From: Acanthosepion pharaonis
Taxonomy: Eukaryota > Mollusca > Cephalopoda > Sepiida > Sepiidae
Assembly: GCA_903632075.3 (NCBI GenBank)
Contig: CAHIKZ030000026.1
Coordinates: 1,282,501-1,346,500, forward strand
Reading direction: 5' to 3'
Length of the DNA: 64,000 nt
Of the stretch, positions 54,707-64,000 are shown in pieces. Numbering within the stretch: position 1 is the first letter of the stretch; each line of letters opens with the position of its first letter. Below the pieces are notes generated by a model. That model searched no databases. It was not told where the DNA came from and saw only the letters and a program-made list of their open reading frames with translations. The position numbers and the translations under genes were made by a program.

Positions 54707-57010
54707 CCGGGCGTAACAGCAAAATTGTCCAAATCGTGTAACTGCATTGGATAATTGTCCATCCCACAAAATGTTTAATATCTAAACTAATTGAGTTTCT
54801 TTTTTCCATATCAGCTGCTGTAAGGGTAAACACTGGTGGCGTCACCTTAAAAACAATACCGGTTTACAAAGGTTAATATTTGGCTGTCGAAGAAATCAAC
54901 ACTATTTTATTCCCTTTTCTACCTAATTTATTTTTACCAAACTATTTTATTTTTTACCAATCTGTTTTATTTTTACCAAGCCATTTTATTTTTTACCAAG
55001 CTGTTTTATTTTTACCAAGCGATTTTATTTTTTTCCAGCTTCTTTTATTTTTGGCTGTCGAAGAAATTAAAACTATTTTATTTCTTTTTCTACCTATTTT
55101 TTTTTTTTACCAAGCCATTTTATTTTTTACCAAGCTGTTTTATTTTTACCAAGTCATTTTATTTTTTACCAAGCTGTTTTATTTTTACCAAGCGATTTTA
55201 TTTTTTCCAGCTTCATTTTATTTTTGACTGTCGAAGAAATTAACACTATTTTATTCCCTTTTCTACCTATTTTTTTTTACCAAGCCATTTTATTTTTTAC
55301 CAAGCTGTTTTATTTTTACCAAGCCATTTTATTTTTTACCAATCTGCTTTATTTTTACCAAGCGATTTTATTTTTTTCCAGCTTATTTTATTTTTGACTG
55401 TCGAAGAAATTAATTTTATTTTTCCCTTTTCTACCTATTTTTTTTTAGCCATTTTATTTTTTACCAAGCTGTTTTATTTTTACCAAGCCATTTTATTTTT
55501 TACCAAGCTGTTTTATTTTTACCAAGCGATTTTATTTTTTTCCAGCTTCTTTTATTTTTGGCTGTCGAAGAAATTAAAACTATTTTATTTCTTTTTCTGC
55601 TTTATTTTTTTTTTTACCAAGCCATTTTATTTTTTACCAATCTGTTTTATTTTTACCAAGCGATTTTATTTTTTTTCCAGCTTATTTTATTTTACTTTTT
55701 TATTCCCTTTTCTACCTATTTTTTACCAAGCCATTTTTTTTTACCAAGCTGTTTATTTTTTACCAAACCATTTTATTTTTTCAATCTGCTTTATTTTTTA
55801 CCAAGCGATTTTATTTTTTCCAGCTTATTTTATTTTTGACTGTCGAAGAAATTAACACTATTTTATTCCTTTTCTACCTATTTTTTTTACCAAACCATTT
55901 TATTTTTTACAAGCTGTTTTATTTTTTACCAAGCCATTTTATTTTTTACCAAGCTGTTTTATTTTTACCAAGCGATTTTATTTTTTTCCAGCTTCTTTTA
56001 TTTTTGGCTGTCGAAGAAATTAAAACTATTTTATTTCTTTTTCTGCCTATTTTTTTTTTAAAGCCATTTTATTTTTTACCAATCTGTTTTATTTTTACCA
56101 AGCGATTTTATTTTTTTCCAGCTTATTTTATTTTTGGCTGTCGAAGAAATTAAAACTATTTTATTTCCTTATCTACCTAATTTTTTTTTTACCAAGCCAT
56201 TTTATTTTTTACCAACCTGTTTTATTTTTACCAAGCCATTTTATTTTTCCTGCTTATTTTATTTTTGCTGTAGTTAAAGATAAACACGTTGAGTCCCACT
56301 TTCCATTTTTGCCTATTAATAAAAATATATTTGTTTAAAAGCAAACATAAAACAAATACTTTAAATTATTCTATTTTGCAAAATAAAAAATATTTATTTG
56401 GATTTTTATTTACAATTTTTAATCAGTTTAAAAATGCATTATTTTCTGGAATCTTTAAATTTTAACAAATGGGGTTATAAACAAATAAAACATATAGAAA
56501 TTTTGATTTTACAATAGTATGTTACTTTTTATCACTTTTTAGATTTTTACATTATTTTAATTATCAAGTTAGTACTTATATTCCAGTTTTCATTTTTTTT
56601 TCGGATAAGACATTTAGCCATCTTGACACAATTTGAAAAACCCTTTGAGTTATTCAACTAGAAAGAGAACAGGCTAAAATCGCTTTTGTGTCGGCCCCAC
56701 TATGTCTTCCAAACTGAGCAATGGTGAGAGGAAAACTAATTCAGGCATTCAGTACCAACATTCATAATCCGGCTTCTAGCTTCAACGTGCAAGAACCATA
56801 AAGAGAACAGTGAATAAGTTTTAAAAAGATGGAACAGTAGAGTGGAAAATTGAATCAAATTGTCACAACCGCAAGAGAGTTCATCATTTCAACTTAGAGC
56901 AAGATACGTTCTTATTGTTCAAACTAGAGTCCAATAGTGTTATAAAAACGACAGAGAATTCCAGTAGCAATCCTGTTACACGATTTGGACAATTTTGCTG
57001 TTACACCCGG
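54707..57010. mobile_element. TIR element (CCGGGTGTAACAGC ends), expanded copy
   Basis: Ends CCGGGCGTAACAGCAAAATT and the complement of GCTGTTACACCCGG are flanked by TA (54,705-54,706 and 57,011-57,012). Interior blocks match the short copy at 53,324-54,068 in order: GAGAACAGGCTAAAATCGC, CCAAACTGAGCAATGGTGAG, TAGAGTCCAATAG, GAGAATTCCAGTA. The extra 1.5 kb is a minisatellite at 54,885-56,270 plus AT-rich sequence. Confidence 0.8.
54885..56270 (+). repeat. Minisatellite inside the TIR element
   Basis: Higher-order units of about 170 bp begin GGCTGTCGAAGAAATTAA and contain several 20-25 bp subunits TTTTATTTTTTACCAAGC(C/T)(A/G). Plus-strand frames such as FYQAVLFLPSDFIFF are translations of the T-rich repeat. 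The long open frames at 55,394-55,855 and elsewhere are not genes. Confidence 0.9.
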
Positions 57011-57012
57011 TA

Positions 57013-57950
57013 TTAGAATTGTTTTAGTTCGAAAACCCGAAAAATGTTTGAATGACTTCAGTATCTATTTATTTCGCGTCTGGATAATCGAAGTCCGAAA
57101 AATCGAGGAAACACAGCCAAAGAGCAGAAATGTTGCCCTTGTAATAAAAAGACTCCTTAAAATAACTGGCATCTGCAGCCGTAGCAAAATCAATGATCAG
57201 ATATGAAATATGTTAATATTTTCTTTTATTTATTGAAAGAAAATATTTTAAATTAAATCAAATTATAAAATTAAAATAGAAAGAGAAAAAGAACAATAAC
57301 AGATTTCATCACAATTGTCAAATAAATAACACCGAGCCAGTTTCATTTCTAGCTAAAACAGCGCATAACAGGAAATGACGTCATTGGTGACTCATCGGAA
57401 AAGGACAGTCAATTCTCTCTTCAAGAAATTCGATGCTCATCCCGTCGTGAAAAACGAGAACTTGAGATGACGTTTTAATTTTACTTTGAGTTTGTCTCTC
57501 TTCATGTAAATCAGTCTTGGCATCTGCCATGGAGATCATCAAAAAAGAAAGAAAAATGAAAAAGAAAAACAAAGAAAAAGAATTTGATGAATGTTAACAT
57601 TAATTTAAAAACGCAGACTCATTAACTTTTTTCCCCAGTAAATCTTTTTCCCCTTTTCATGAACTACCACATTTTTATTAATATACCTATTCATTGCGAT
57701 GATGTATTCATTGATTATTGTATTTTACAAAATATTCTTTAAAGAGGAATATTTCGCGTCAATACAGCAGAGACACATAATCGTATTATTTCGCTAGATA
57801 AATTCTATAATTCAATTCAATTGTTTTAAGATTAAGCTGATCTTATTATTTTCAAGCCAAAAGCTTTGTCATGTTATCAAGAACATATCAAAGGTTATCA
57901 TACAAGAGGACATAACTGACAAATTAAAGCAGATAATCTGAAGTCTTTTA
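57013..57950. other. Unassigned sequence
   Basis: A 73-codon plus-strand frame (56,985-57,206) starts inside the TIR and shows no recognised domain. Nothing else seen. Confidence 0.35.
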
Positions 57951-57954
57951 CTCA

Positions 57955-58330
57955 TTTCCCCCTAAGCAAGGCAATAAAGCCGCTAAGATGCAAAATAAGA
58001 TAAAATTTCAATTGTCTCCTTCTGATTCTAAATATAAATATCCTACTTGTTCCAGTTTGCCTTCAAAACGTTCTCTCTGTTCATGTATTTCATCTTTGGT
58101 ATTCTCAGCATCCTTCTGTAGAAGAACATCATTGTTTCCTCTTTGTATGTGAGCAATGTGTTCAATATTCCCTGACATGTAGAAGTATTAATGATGCATA
58201 ATATTTCAACATTTTTTTCGGTGTAACAAAAATTTTTCGGTTTCGTAATACTTTGTTTAGCTTTGGAAATGCATCTTTGGCTATTCAAATCCGTCTTCGG
58301 ATTTCGGTGTCACATTTCAGTCGTCTGTTA
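57955..58330 (-). pseudogene. LINE 3' ends: Jockey-type tail and RTE-like coding remnant
   Basis: 57,958-57,992 is the antisense of the GCATCTTAGCGGCTTTATTG/CCTTGCTTAGG tail shared with the Jockey/CR1-like copies. 58,040-58,290 on the minus strand reads ETMMFFYRRMLRIPKMKYMN and RENVL, matching the RTE-like WFYRKMLKIPWT...DEVL block at 46,300. Two different LINE families are joined here. Confidence 0.5.
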
Positions 58331-58369
58331 TATAACTTCTCAGATAAAAAAAAGATTCGGTATGTGTTT

Positions 58370-58865
58370 GATTTCGACATTTGCTTTGACTGATTTGGAC
58401 GTGACTGCGTTTGATTTGATTGCTTTTGACTTGATTGCTTTTTTCTTAGTCTTTTTTATTTGACCGATTTTGCTGTGCCCGATTTTGACGTGATTGATCT
58501 TGTCTTGACTGCGTTTGACCTGACTGATTTTGTCTTGTTTCATTTTGAATTGCTTGCTTTTGACTTGATTGCTTTTGACCTGACTGATTTTGACTTAATT
58601 GGTTTTGACTTGACTGCGTTTGACCTGACAGATTTTGTCTTGTTTCATTTTGAATTGATTGCTTTTGACTTGATTGCTTTTGACTTGACTGATTTTGACT
58701 TAATTGGTTTTGACTTGACTGCGTTTGACTTAATGGTTTTTGTTGTGGTTGATGTCGACTTGAATGCTTTTGACTTAAGTGTTTTTGACGTGATCGATTT
58801 TGACATGATTGATTTTGACTTGATTGGTTTTGACTTGATTGGTTTTGACTTGACTGGTTTTGAAA
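58370..58865 (+). repeat. 15-bp minisatellite with an open frame
   Basis: About 30 units of consensus GATTGCTTTTGACTT. Since 15 bp is five codons, the plus-strand frame 58,460-58,870 (136 codons) is a five-residue repeat (AFDLT, DFDLI, GFDLT). The minus strand is also open in part (KSKAI-type). Repeat-generated and not called as a gene. Confidence 0.85.
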
Positions 58866-58969
58866 TGTAGTCTGTATCTTGGACTGCCCTTCTAGTTAAC
58901 GACTATCCATTATGTCTTCATACAATACTAAGATAACTAGAAAGTGTAGCAGGATATAAAACCATAATC

Positions 58970-59390
58970 GTAACAGCATATGACACTGTGTTGATGGTAA
59001 ACGCAGACGTAAAACTGAAACAATGCTTAAACAGGACATTAAAGAAAAGCAAGAAAGAACTTAGTCAGTCGCGAGCTCTGATGCTCGGAAAGTTGATTCA
59101 CAGTGTCGTGCTAGACAATTCCTGTCGCCAGAATCTATCTTACACTTTTATATGTCTACCATTCGTCCTTTCATGGAATGCTGTTGCTACATCTGGCTCG
59201 GTGCTTTTACTATATACCCAGAGATTCATGAAAAAATCCAAAGAAGAATCTGCAATGTTAGCGGTCCTGACCTGACATTTCCGCTTCAATCAGTTTCCTA
59301 CTTTCGTAATGTAGATTCCCTGTACCATTTTTATAAATATTTTCATGGCAAGTGAATATGACTTTCCCTATTTGAAGCCTCGACTTCACG
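58970..59390 (+). pseudogene. Jockey/CR1-like LINE, RT C-terminal connection
   Basis: Reads VLMVNADVKLKQCLNRTL-like sequence, then MSTIRPFMECCCYIWLGAFT, IHEKIQRRICNVSGPDLTFP and YFRNVDSLYHFYKYFHGK. This is the segment between the RT thumb and the C-terminal tail of the same LINE family as at 2,498. The two frames (58,988-59,275 and 59,152-59,355) overlap through a frameshift. Confidence 0.65.
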
Positions 59391-59960
59391 AATTAAAGTC
59401 CATTTCTAGATTGGCCGCTACGTCTCATCATTTTATCGTTGAAAATGATTTAAGATATTGAATTGTTTTGAGCTCGTTGCTATCATTCTTAACGAATTAA
59501 AGTCCATTACTAGATTGGTTACTAGGTCTCATCATTTTATCGTTGAAAATGATTTAAAATATTGAGATATTGTTTTGATGTGATTTACTCGTTGCTATCT
59601 CATTCTTAACGAATTAAAGTCCATTACTAGATTGGCTGCTAGGTCTCATCATTTTATCGTTGAAAATGATTTAAAATATTGAGATATTGTTTTGATGTGA
59701 TTTACTCGTTGCTATCTCATTCTTAACGAATTAAAGTCCATTACTAGATTGGCTGCTAGGTATCATCATTTTATCGTTGAAAATGATTTAAAATATTGAG
59801 ATATTGTTTTGATATGATTTTCTCGTTGGTACCTTATTCTTCACGAATTAATATCCATTGCTAGATTGGCAGCTAGGTCTCATCCTTTTACTCCTGAAAT
59901 AGCAAAATAACAACTTATTTTCTAATAATCTCTTCTCCTGTACTTCGTATATTGACCCCC
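59389..59960 (+). repeat. 117-bp tandem array made from LINE coding sequence
   Basis: CGAATTAAAGTCCATTACTA starts at 59,389, 59,493, 59,610, 59,727 and 59,844. The last three intervals are exactly 117 bp, the first 104. Each unit includes GATTGGCTGCTAGGTCTCAT, the LINE region encoding RLATRSHHF, plus ATTTTATCGTTGAAAATGAT. The array sits precisely where that part of the LINE should follow 58,970-59,390. Confidence 0.85.
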
Positions 59961-60074
59961 CTTTCGCCTATAGAACTCTCTTCTTATTTTCTATCAACTA
60001 TGATCTATAAATTTTTAAATGCAACGCTAATCGATATCTTTTGTCATTTGAAATCCTCTTCGTTCTTCTTTCTT
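59961..60074 (+). pseudogene. Jockey/CR1-like LINE, last C-terminal piece
   Basis: ATTTTTAAATGCAACGCTAA encodes the IFKCNANR-like end motif, restoring collinearity after the array. It stops at an inverted junction near 60,075. Confidence 0.45.
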
Positions 60075-60390
60075 TTCAGTGACATTTTCTTATCTGCATA
60101 CATACCTAGTTGGGAACTGATGGCATCGTGGAGATCATTGATGGAGATCAGAAACAATGTAGGACCCAGTTTGTGTGAAAGGATCTGGAAGCGAGCCCGT
60201 TTAAAACGACCTTCAATTGAATCAAATCAAACATTAGTCTTGTGACACAGTAGCCCTTGAGCTTGCGTAGAAGACCAGCATGCCAAACCCTGTCACACGC
60301 CTCCGAGATATCTAGAGCAACAGCTCGAGCTTCGCTCGCCGTTCTTATCCAGAGCTTGATATAGAATTCAGTGATGGTCGTTAACACATC
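60075..60390 (-). pseudogene. Jockey/CR1-like LINE reverse transcriptase core, inverted
   Basis: The minus strand reads ARAVALDISEACDRVWHAGL (motif A with catalytic Asp), KLKGY, VVLNGLASRSFHTNWV, then in the next frame LGPTLFLISINDLHDAISSQ (motif B) and LGMYADKK (motif C, second Asp of YADD lost). It points opposite to the adjacent 58,970-60,074 fragment. One frameshift and the loss of the motif C Asp show it is inactive. Confidence 0.75.
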
Positions 60391-60582
60391 AGTGGTACAC
60401 TTGGAACTGAATCCATATTATTTGTCCGGGAGAAGGACGCGAGAATTAAGATGCTTAACCATAAATTTGTTAGCATCTCAATTCTCACGACCTCCTTTCA
60501 CATTGATTAGAGCCTTGAAAACTTTGCTAAAAAGCATTTTTACTTTTCTTTCTTTCCTGTTTTACCTAATTCATCTGTTCAC

Positions 60583-60584
60583 CG

Positions 60585-60638
<54 letters not shown>
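60583..60638 (+). repeat. (CTAT)n microsatellite
   Basis: About 14 perfect tetranucleotide units. Confidence 0.95.
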
Positions 60639-60759
60639 AGGGAGATTTCATAACCTGTCCATTACATATATATAGGTAAAGATTCGCTAAAAATGATCAC
60701 ACATGATAAAAACAATGTTCAAAATTTACAAAGAAAAACAAAGTTTTATCGTCAAAATC

Positions 60760-61475
60760 TTTACACCATTTATTAAGAGGAAAGATCATATTTTTTTTAT
60801 TATTTATTAAGAGGATATATCATTTTTTTATTATTTAAGAAGAAAGAACATTTTTTCATATTATTTATTAAGAGGAAAGATCAATTTTTATTATTTTTTA
60901 AGAGGATATATCAATTTTTTATTGTTTATTAAGAGGATGGATCAATTTTTATATTATTTATTAAAAGAAAAAATTAATTTTATATTATTTATAAAGAGGA
61001 AAGATGAATTTTTTTAATTATTTATTAAGAGGATATATCATTTTTTATATTATTTATTAAGAGAAATGATCAATTATTTATATTATTTATTAAGAGGAAA
61101 TTTCAATTTTTTATTATTTATTAAGAGGAAAGATCGATTTTTATTATTTTTTTAAGAGGATATATCAATTTTTTATATTATTTATCAAGATGCAAGATCA
61201 ATTTTTTATTATTTATTAAGAGGATATATCAATTTTTTATATTATTTATTAAGAGGAAAGATCAATATTTTTATTATTTATTAAGAGTATATATCAATTT
61301 TTATATTATTTATTAAGATGAAAGATCATTTTTTTATATTATTTATTAAGATGAAAGATCAATTTTTTATATTATTTATTAAGATGAAAGATCAATTTTT
61401 TATTATTTATTAAGAGGAAAGATCAATTTTTATTATTTATTAAGAGGAAAGATCAATTTTTATTATTAAATTATT
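60760..61475 (+). repeat. AT-rich minisatellite, period about 35
   Basis: Roughly 20 units of TTATTATTTATTAAGAGGAA with AGATCAATTTTT, variants having ATATATCA instead of AAGATCA. It ends abruptly near 61,475. No coding potential. Confidence 0.9.
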
Positions 61476-62302
61476 AAATTATATTTTTAATCCTTTTCGC
61501 AACCTTCGAAATTTTGGTTAAAAATTTTGTTTTTCCGGTGTCAATCAAATTAATTTGGGAAATTTTAGAAATATTTTGCGATGGAAAACAAACTGATTTG
61601 GAAATTCTTGCAAAAATTAGATAATTGTTGGATGTTAGTGAAACATTCAGAACTTATTCAGAAATGAATGAAATTATTTGTGAATTGTTTCTTTGTTAGA
61701 AAATCTTTGTAAAGATTATTTTTTCAAAATCAGTTAACTATTATTATTTTATGAAATTTCAAGAAATTCCTTTTTCTTCTAATGTTTATATTAGTTATAA
61801 GGAGACATAGTCGGTGAATTTAAATAATGAGATTTTGGGGGTCAAACAGGACGCACAGTTACGGAAAATCTGCTCTAAATTGTAAAATAAAACAATCAAT
61901 AAAACTAAGATATTATTTATTTAGAAAATCTTTTAAATGCTTACATGGAATATATTATGGACACCACTGCCTTAAGAAAAATAGATGATGCAAGAATTGC
62001 AGTCAGTTTTGTTTTTAACTTAGAATAATTTATAAACTTTTAAAATTCTGTATTAATTTGTAGGTGTCATGTGATGTTTTTGTTAAACTAAAGACTGTAT
62101 TTACTAAGTAAATGGAAAAGTTCGCTAAATTAAATGACCCCCAATATTTTGAAAAAGAATTTTAAATTTATTTTATATGTAAATAAATGTGCCGAGTTTT
62201 GTAAATACGGTAGTTCAAACGCGACATTATCAGAAAATACGAGCGGTAACTATGGTAAAGTAACTCTTGGTACTGAGCCCTCTTTTTGAATTAATGATGT
62301 GA

Positions 62303-62307
<5 letters not shown>
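61476..62307. other. Unassigned AT-rich sequence
   Basis: No recognisable gene, terminal repeat or tandem structure. Confidence 0.35.

Positions 62308-62371
<64 letters not shown>
62308..62371. repeat. (TA)n microsatellite
   Basis: A 64-bp TA tract that truncates the mariner relic. Confidence 0.9.
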
Positions 62372-62372
<1 letters not shown>

Positions 62373-62373
<1 letters not shown>

Positions 62374-63022
62374 TAGTAACAGCTTCAATAGGTTGGCATA
62401 GTATTCTCCATTGATGGTGTGGCCCTTTCGAAAATAATCAATAAACACAATTGCTCTTGCATAGAAAAATCTGAAGCCATCACCTTCCTTGCAGATGAAT
62501 CCATGGCATTCTTTGGAGCATATGAGCAGTGGTGTTTTCACTGCCTGGATTGCTTCTGTCTCAAGGTGATGAACACAACACTTACCCTGGTTTAAGAAAC
62601 GTTGATGATCTACCTCAAACACTATCTGATTTTGCTGAGATGTGATCAGTCTGGTGCGCTTTTAAACAGGTGTCAGAAGACGTGACACCCACCGTGCAGA
62701 AATCTTTGTAAATCACTGTGCAGAATATTCTCAAGTATCTCACGGGATATGCTGATAACTAACAGTAACCATGTGACCATGAATGTCCTGGTGGGGGGGG
62801 GGCTTTTTCTGCAGGTACTTGATAACGTCACGATGCCAAATTTTGTCCATTTTCAATGAAAGTCTATACTTGTTACTTTTGAAGTCTTCTTTGAACAGTC
62901 AGATGTCAGTTTACCTGGAAAGAAACACTGAAGTTATTAATAAGAAGAGTTGAAATGAATGCATGCTCTAGCATCACCCTTTCAGAGAGAGCCTATGTAC
63001 TTTTTAGCCTACCCTCATATAA
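62373..63022 (-). pseudogene. Mariner transposase relic, second copy of the 49-kb family
   Basis: The minus strand begins near TATGAGGGTAGGCTAAAAAG (63,002-63,021), like the terminus at 50,248. The coding part gives VFEVDHQRFLNQGKCCVHHL, ETEAIQ, KEGDGFRFFYARAIVFIDYF and RKGHTINGEYYANLLKLLLR, the middle of a mariner catalytic domain. The first catalytic Asp region (DECWVHH) is GKCCVHH. A (TA)n tract replaces the rest, and the (TA) tract extends the frame artificially. Confidence 0.7.
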
Positions 63023-63042
63023 ACTCTAAGTCTAACTCCGGA

Positions 63043-63044
<2 letters not shown>

Positions 63045-63126
<82 letters not shown>

Positions 63127-63150
63127 TTATTATTATTATTATTATTTTAA
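63045..63150. repeat. (CA)n(TA)n(TAT)n microsatellite
   Basis: CA at 63,047-63,083, TA at 63,084-63,122 and TAT at 63,123-63,147. Confidence 0.9.
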
Positions 63151-63164
63151 GAGATTATAACAAA

Positions 63165-63198
63165 ACAAGTTTCAATATTTTGATTGTACTTCTTCAGG
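63165..63198 (-). ncRNA. Hammerhead-like motif
   Basis: The minus strand reads CTGAAGA (63,191-63,197), A, a segment with CAAT/ATTG pairing, then GAAAC (63,169-63,173) and TTG. Same inserted A as at 35,352 and 43,400, no GUC, so probably inactive. Confidence 0.35.
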
Positions 63199-63375
63199 CG
63201 ATGGTAACTGTGATTTAATAATTTCCATGAAAATTTCAGAAGCAATGTTTTACCTCTTTTTACGAAAAAATGGAGGTCTTGGATCCATGCCAAGATGACA
63301 TGACGCTGTCACTTTCTTTTTAAAAGTAAATGCTACGAACAGTGGAATTTTACTTCACCTGTTCTTTCTTTCATT

Positions 63376-63379
<4 letters not shown>

Positions 63380-63439
<60 letters not shown>
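63380..63439. repeat. (TA)n microsatellite
   Basis: A 60-bp TA tract. Confidence 0.9.
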
Positions 63440-63440
<1 letters not shown>

Positions 63441-63802
63441 GTGCATATGTGTGCATTATGAGTGTGGAATAGATACAAATTAAATAATATATACCCGGAA
63501 TCATGCTAACAGCTTGGTAGTGAAGTTCAAGAATTGTCGGTTTTCTGTGAACTGATTTTGATAAAATTTTTCCCAGCTGGTTTGCCAAAGCCATTGTTAG
63601 GTTTTCATTATTCTGAGCAACGTCCTTTTTTTTTTCAGATTTGACAGTTTTTGGTGAACCACGCTAATAGCTTTTGAATTTAAATAGCCCATCTACAAAT
63701 TTTTGGGAGAAAATGTAAAATGATGTCACATAATAAGCATACCTTGAGTATATATTTAACAGAAAACTATATTAATATTACAAGATTTATCGACATAATG
63801 AA

Positions 63803-64000
63803 TTATTTGGCCAAATGAGTGCCATTTCGACGGATAACTTCAAAAAACCCTGAAATCTGTCAAACTTTAATCGTAGCCGGTTGGAATGCCTCTACTGCCT
63901 ATAAAATATCTTTCGACGAAAATTGTCGTCCATTGGCATAAACAACTTGTTTAATGACGGACCAAAGATTTTCAATAGGTCTGAGATACGTACAGGCAGG
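63803..64000 (-). pseudogene. Tc1-type transposase C-terminus, running off the window
   Basis: The minus strand reads YLRPIENLWSVIKQVVYANG, RQFSSKDIL, a stop, AVEAFQPATIK and EVIRRNGTHLAK ending at 63,803. PIENLW holds the third catalytic residue (Glu) of Tc1 transposases. At least one stop and one frameshift are present. The rest of the gene would lie beyond 64,000. Confidence 0.7.

Noticed and set aside
55394..55855. Membrane-like Phe/Leu/Tyr-rich protein of 153 residues
   Set aside because: It is a translation of the T-rich minisatellite and adjacent units are out of frame.

Overview
This window is AT-rich eukaryotic DNA, most likely from a cephalopod mollusc and plausibly an octopus. The basis is the combination of repeat families: Penelope-like elements ending in a GIY-YIG nuclease, R4/Dong-type and Jockey/CR1-type LINEs, tRNA-headed SINEs, many Tc1/mariner relics, and long (TA)n/(TG)n tracts. 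The taxonomic call is an inference from repeat content and has not been confirmed by any search. I found no convincing host protein-coding gene, no tRNA gene with a full cloverleaf, no bacterial-type operon and no CRISPR array. Nearly every recognisable open frame belongs to a transposable element or is translated satellite DNA.

Layout. 0-6 kb: dispersed repeats, a possible Helitron end, an (AAT)/(GAT) array, and LINE 3' ends of two families (R4/Dong-like and Jockey/CR1-like) with tandem 3' tails. 6-10.3 kb: a Tc1-type relic, a composite TA array with a recurring non-TA core, a Penelope relic and a tRNA-derived SINE. 10.6-13 kb: a GC-rich structured tandem repeat, then a 1.3-kb dodecamer array in which most units carry GTAAG. 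13-16.5 kb: an RTE-like LINE split by a solo LTR with a 5-bp target duplication, two Jockey-like ends and a 111-bp tandem repeat. 16.5-17.7 kb: a TIR element with a TTA target duplication holding a conserved unidentified frame. 19-23.5 kb: two Penelope families and a Tc1 relic. 24-31 kb: a purine-strand minisatellite, an inverted mariner pair and a 3.2-kb 122-bp satellite. 32-38 kb: SINEs, a hAT relic and a bounded Tc1 copy. 39-52.2 kb: more Penelope, mariner, LINE and SINE relics and several hammerhead-like motifs. 53.3-57 kb: two copies of one TIR element, the second swollen by a minisatellite, with 5S-rRNA-derived and tRNA-derived sequence between them. 58-64 kb: a 15-bp minisatellite with an open frame, a LINE-derived 117-bp array, an inverted LINE RT fragment, a 35-bp AT minisatellite, a mariner relic and a Tc1 3' end running off the window.

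There is no pathway here. The content is a graveyard of mobile elements, and the interest lies in how they are arranged. Hammerhead-ribozyme-like cores recur in and around Penelope elements, with the best core at 52,041-52,080 on the minus strand. A composite 5S-tRNA head precedes a SINE tail at 54.2-54.6 kb. Satellites have grown inside or from transposon sequence at 54.9-56.3 kb and 59.4-60.0 kb. Several elements are joined head-to-head or tail-to-tail.
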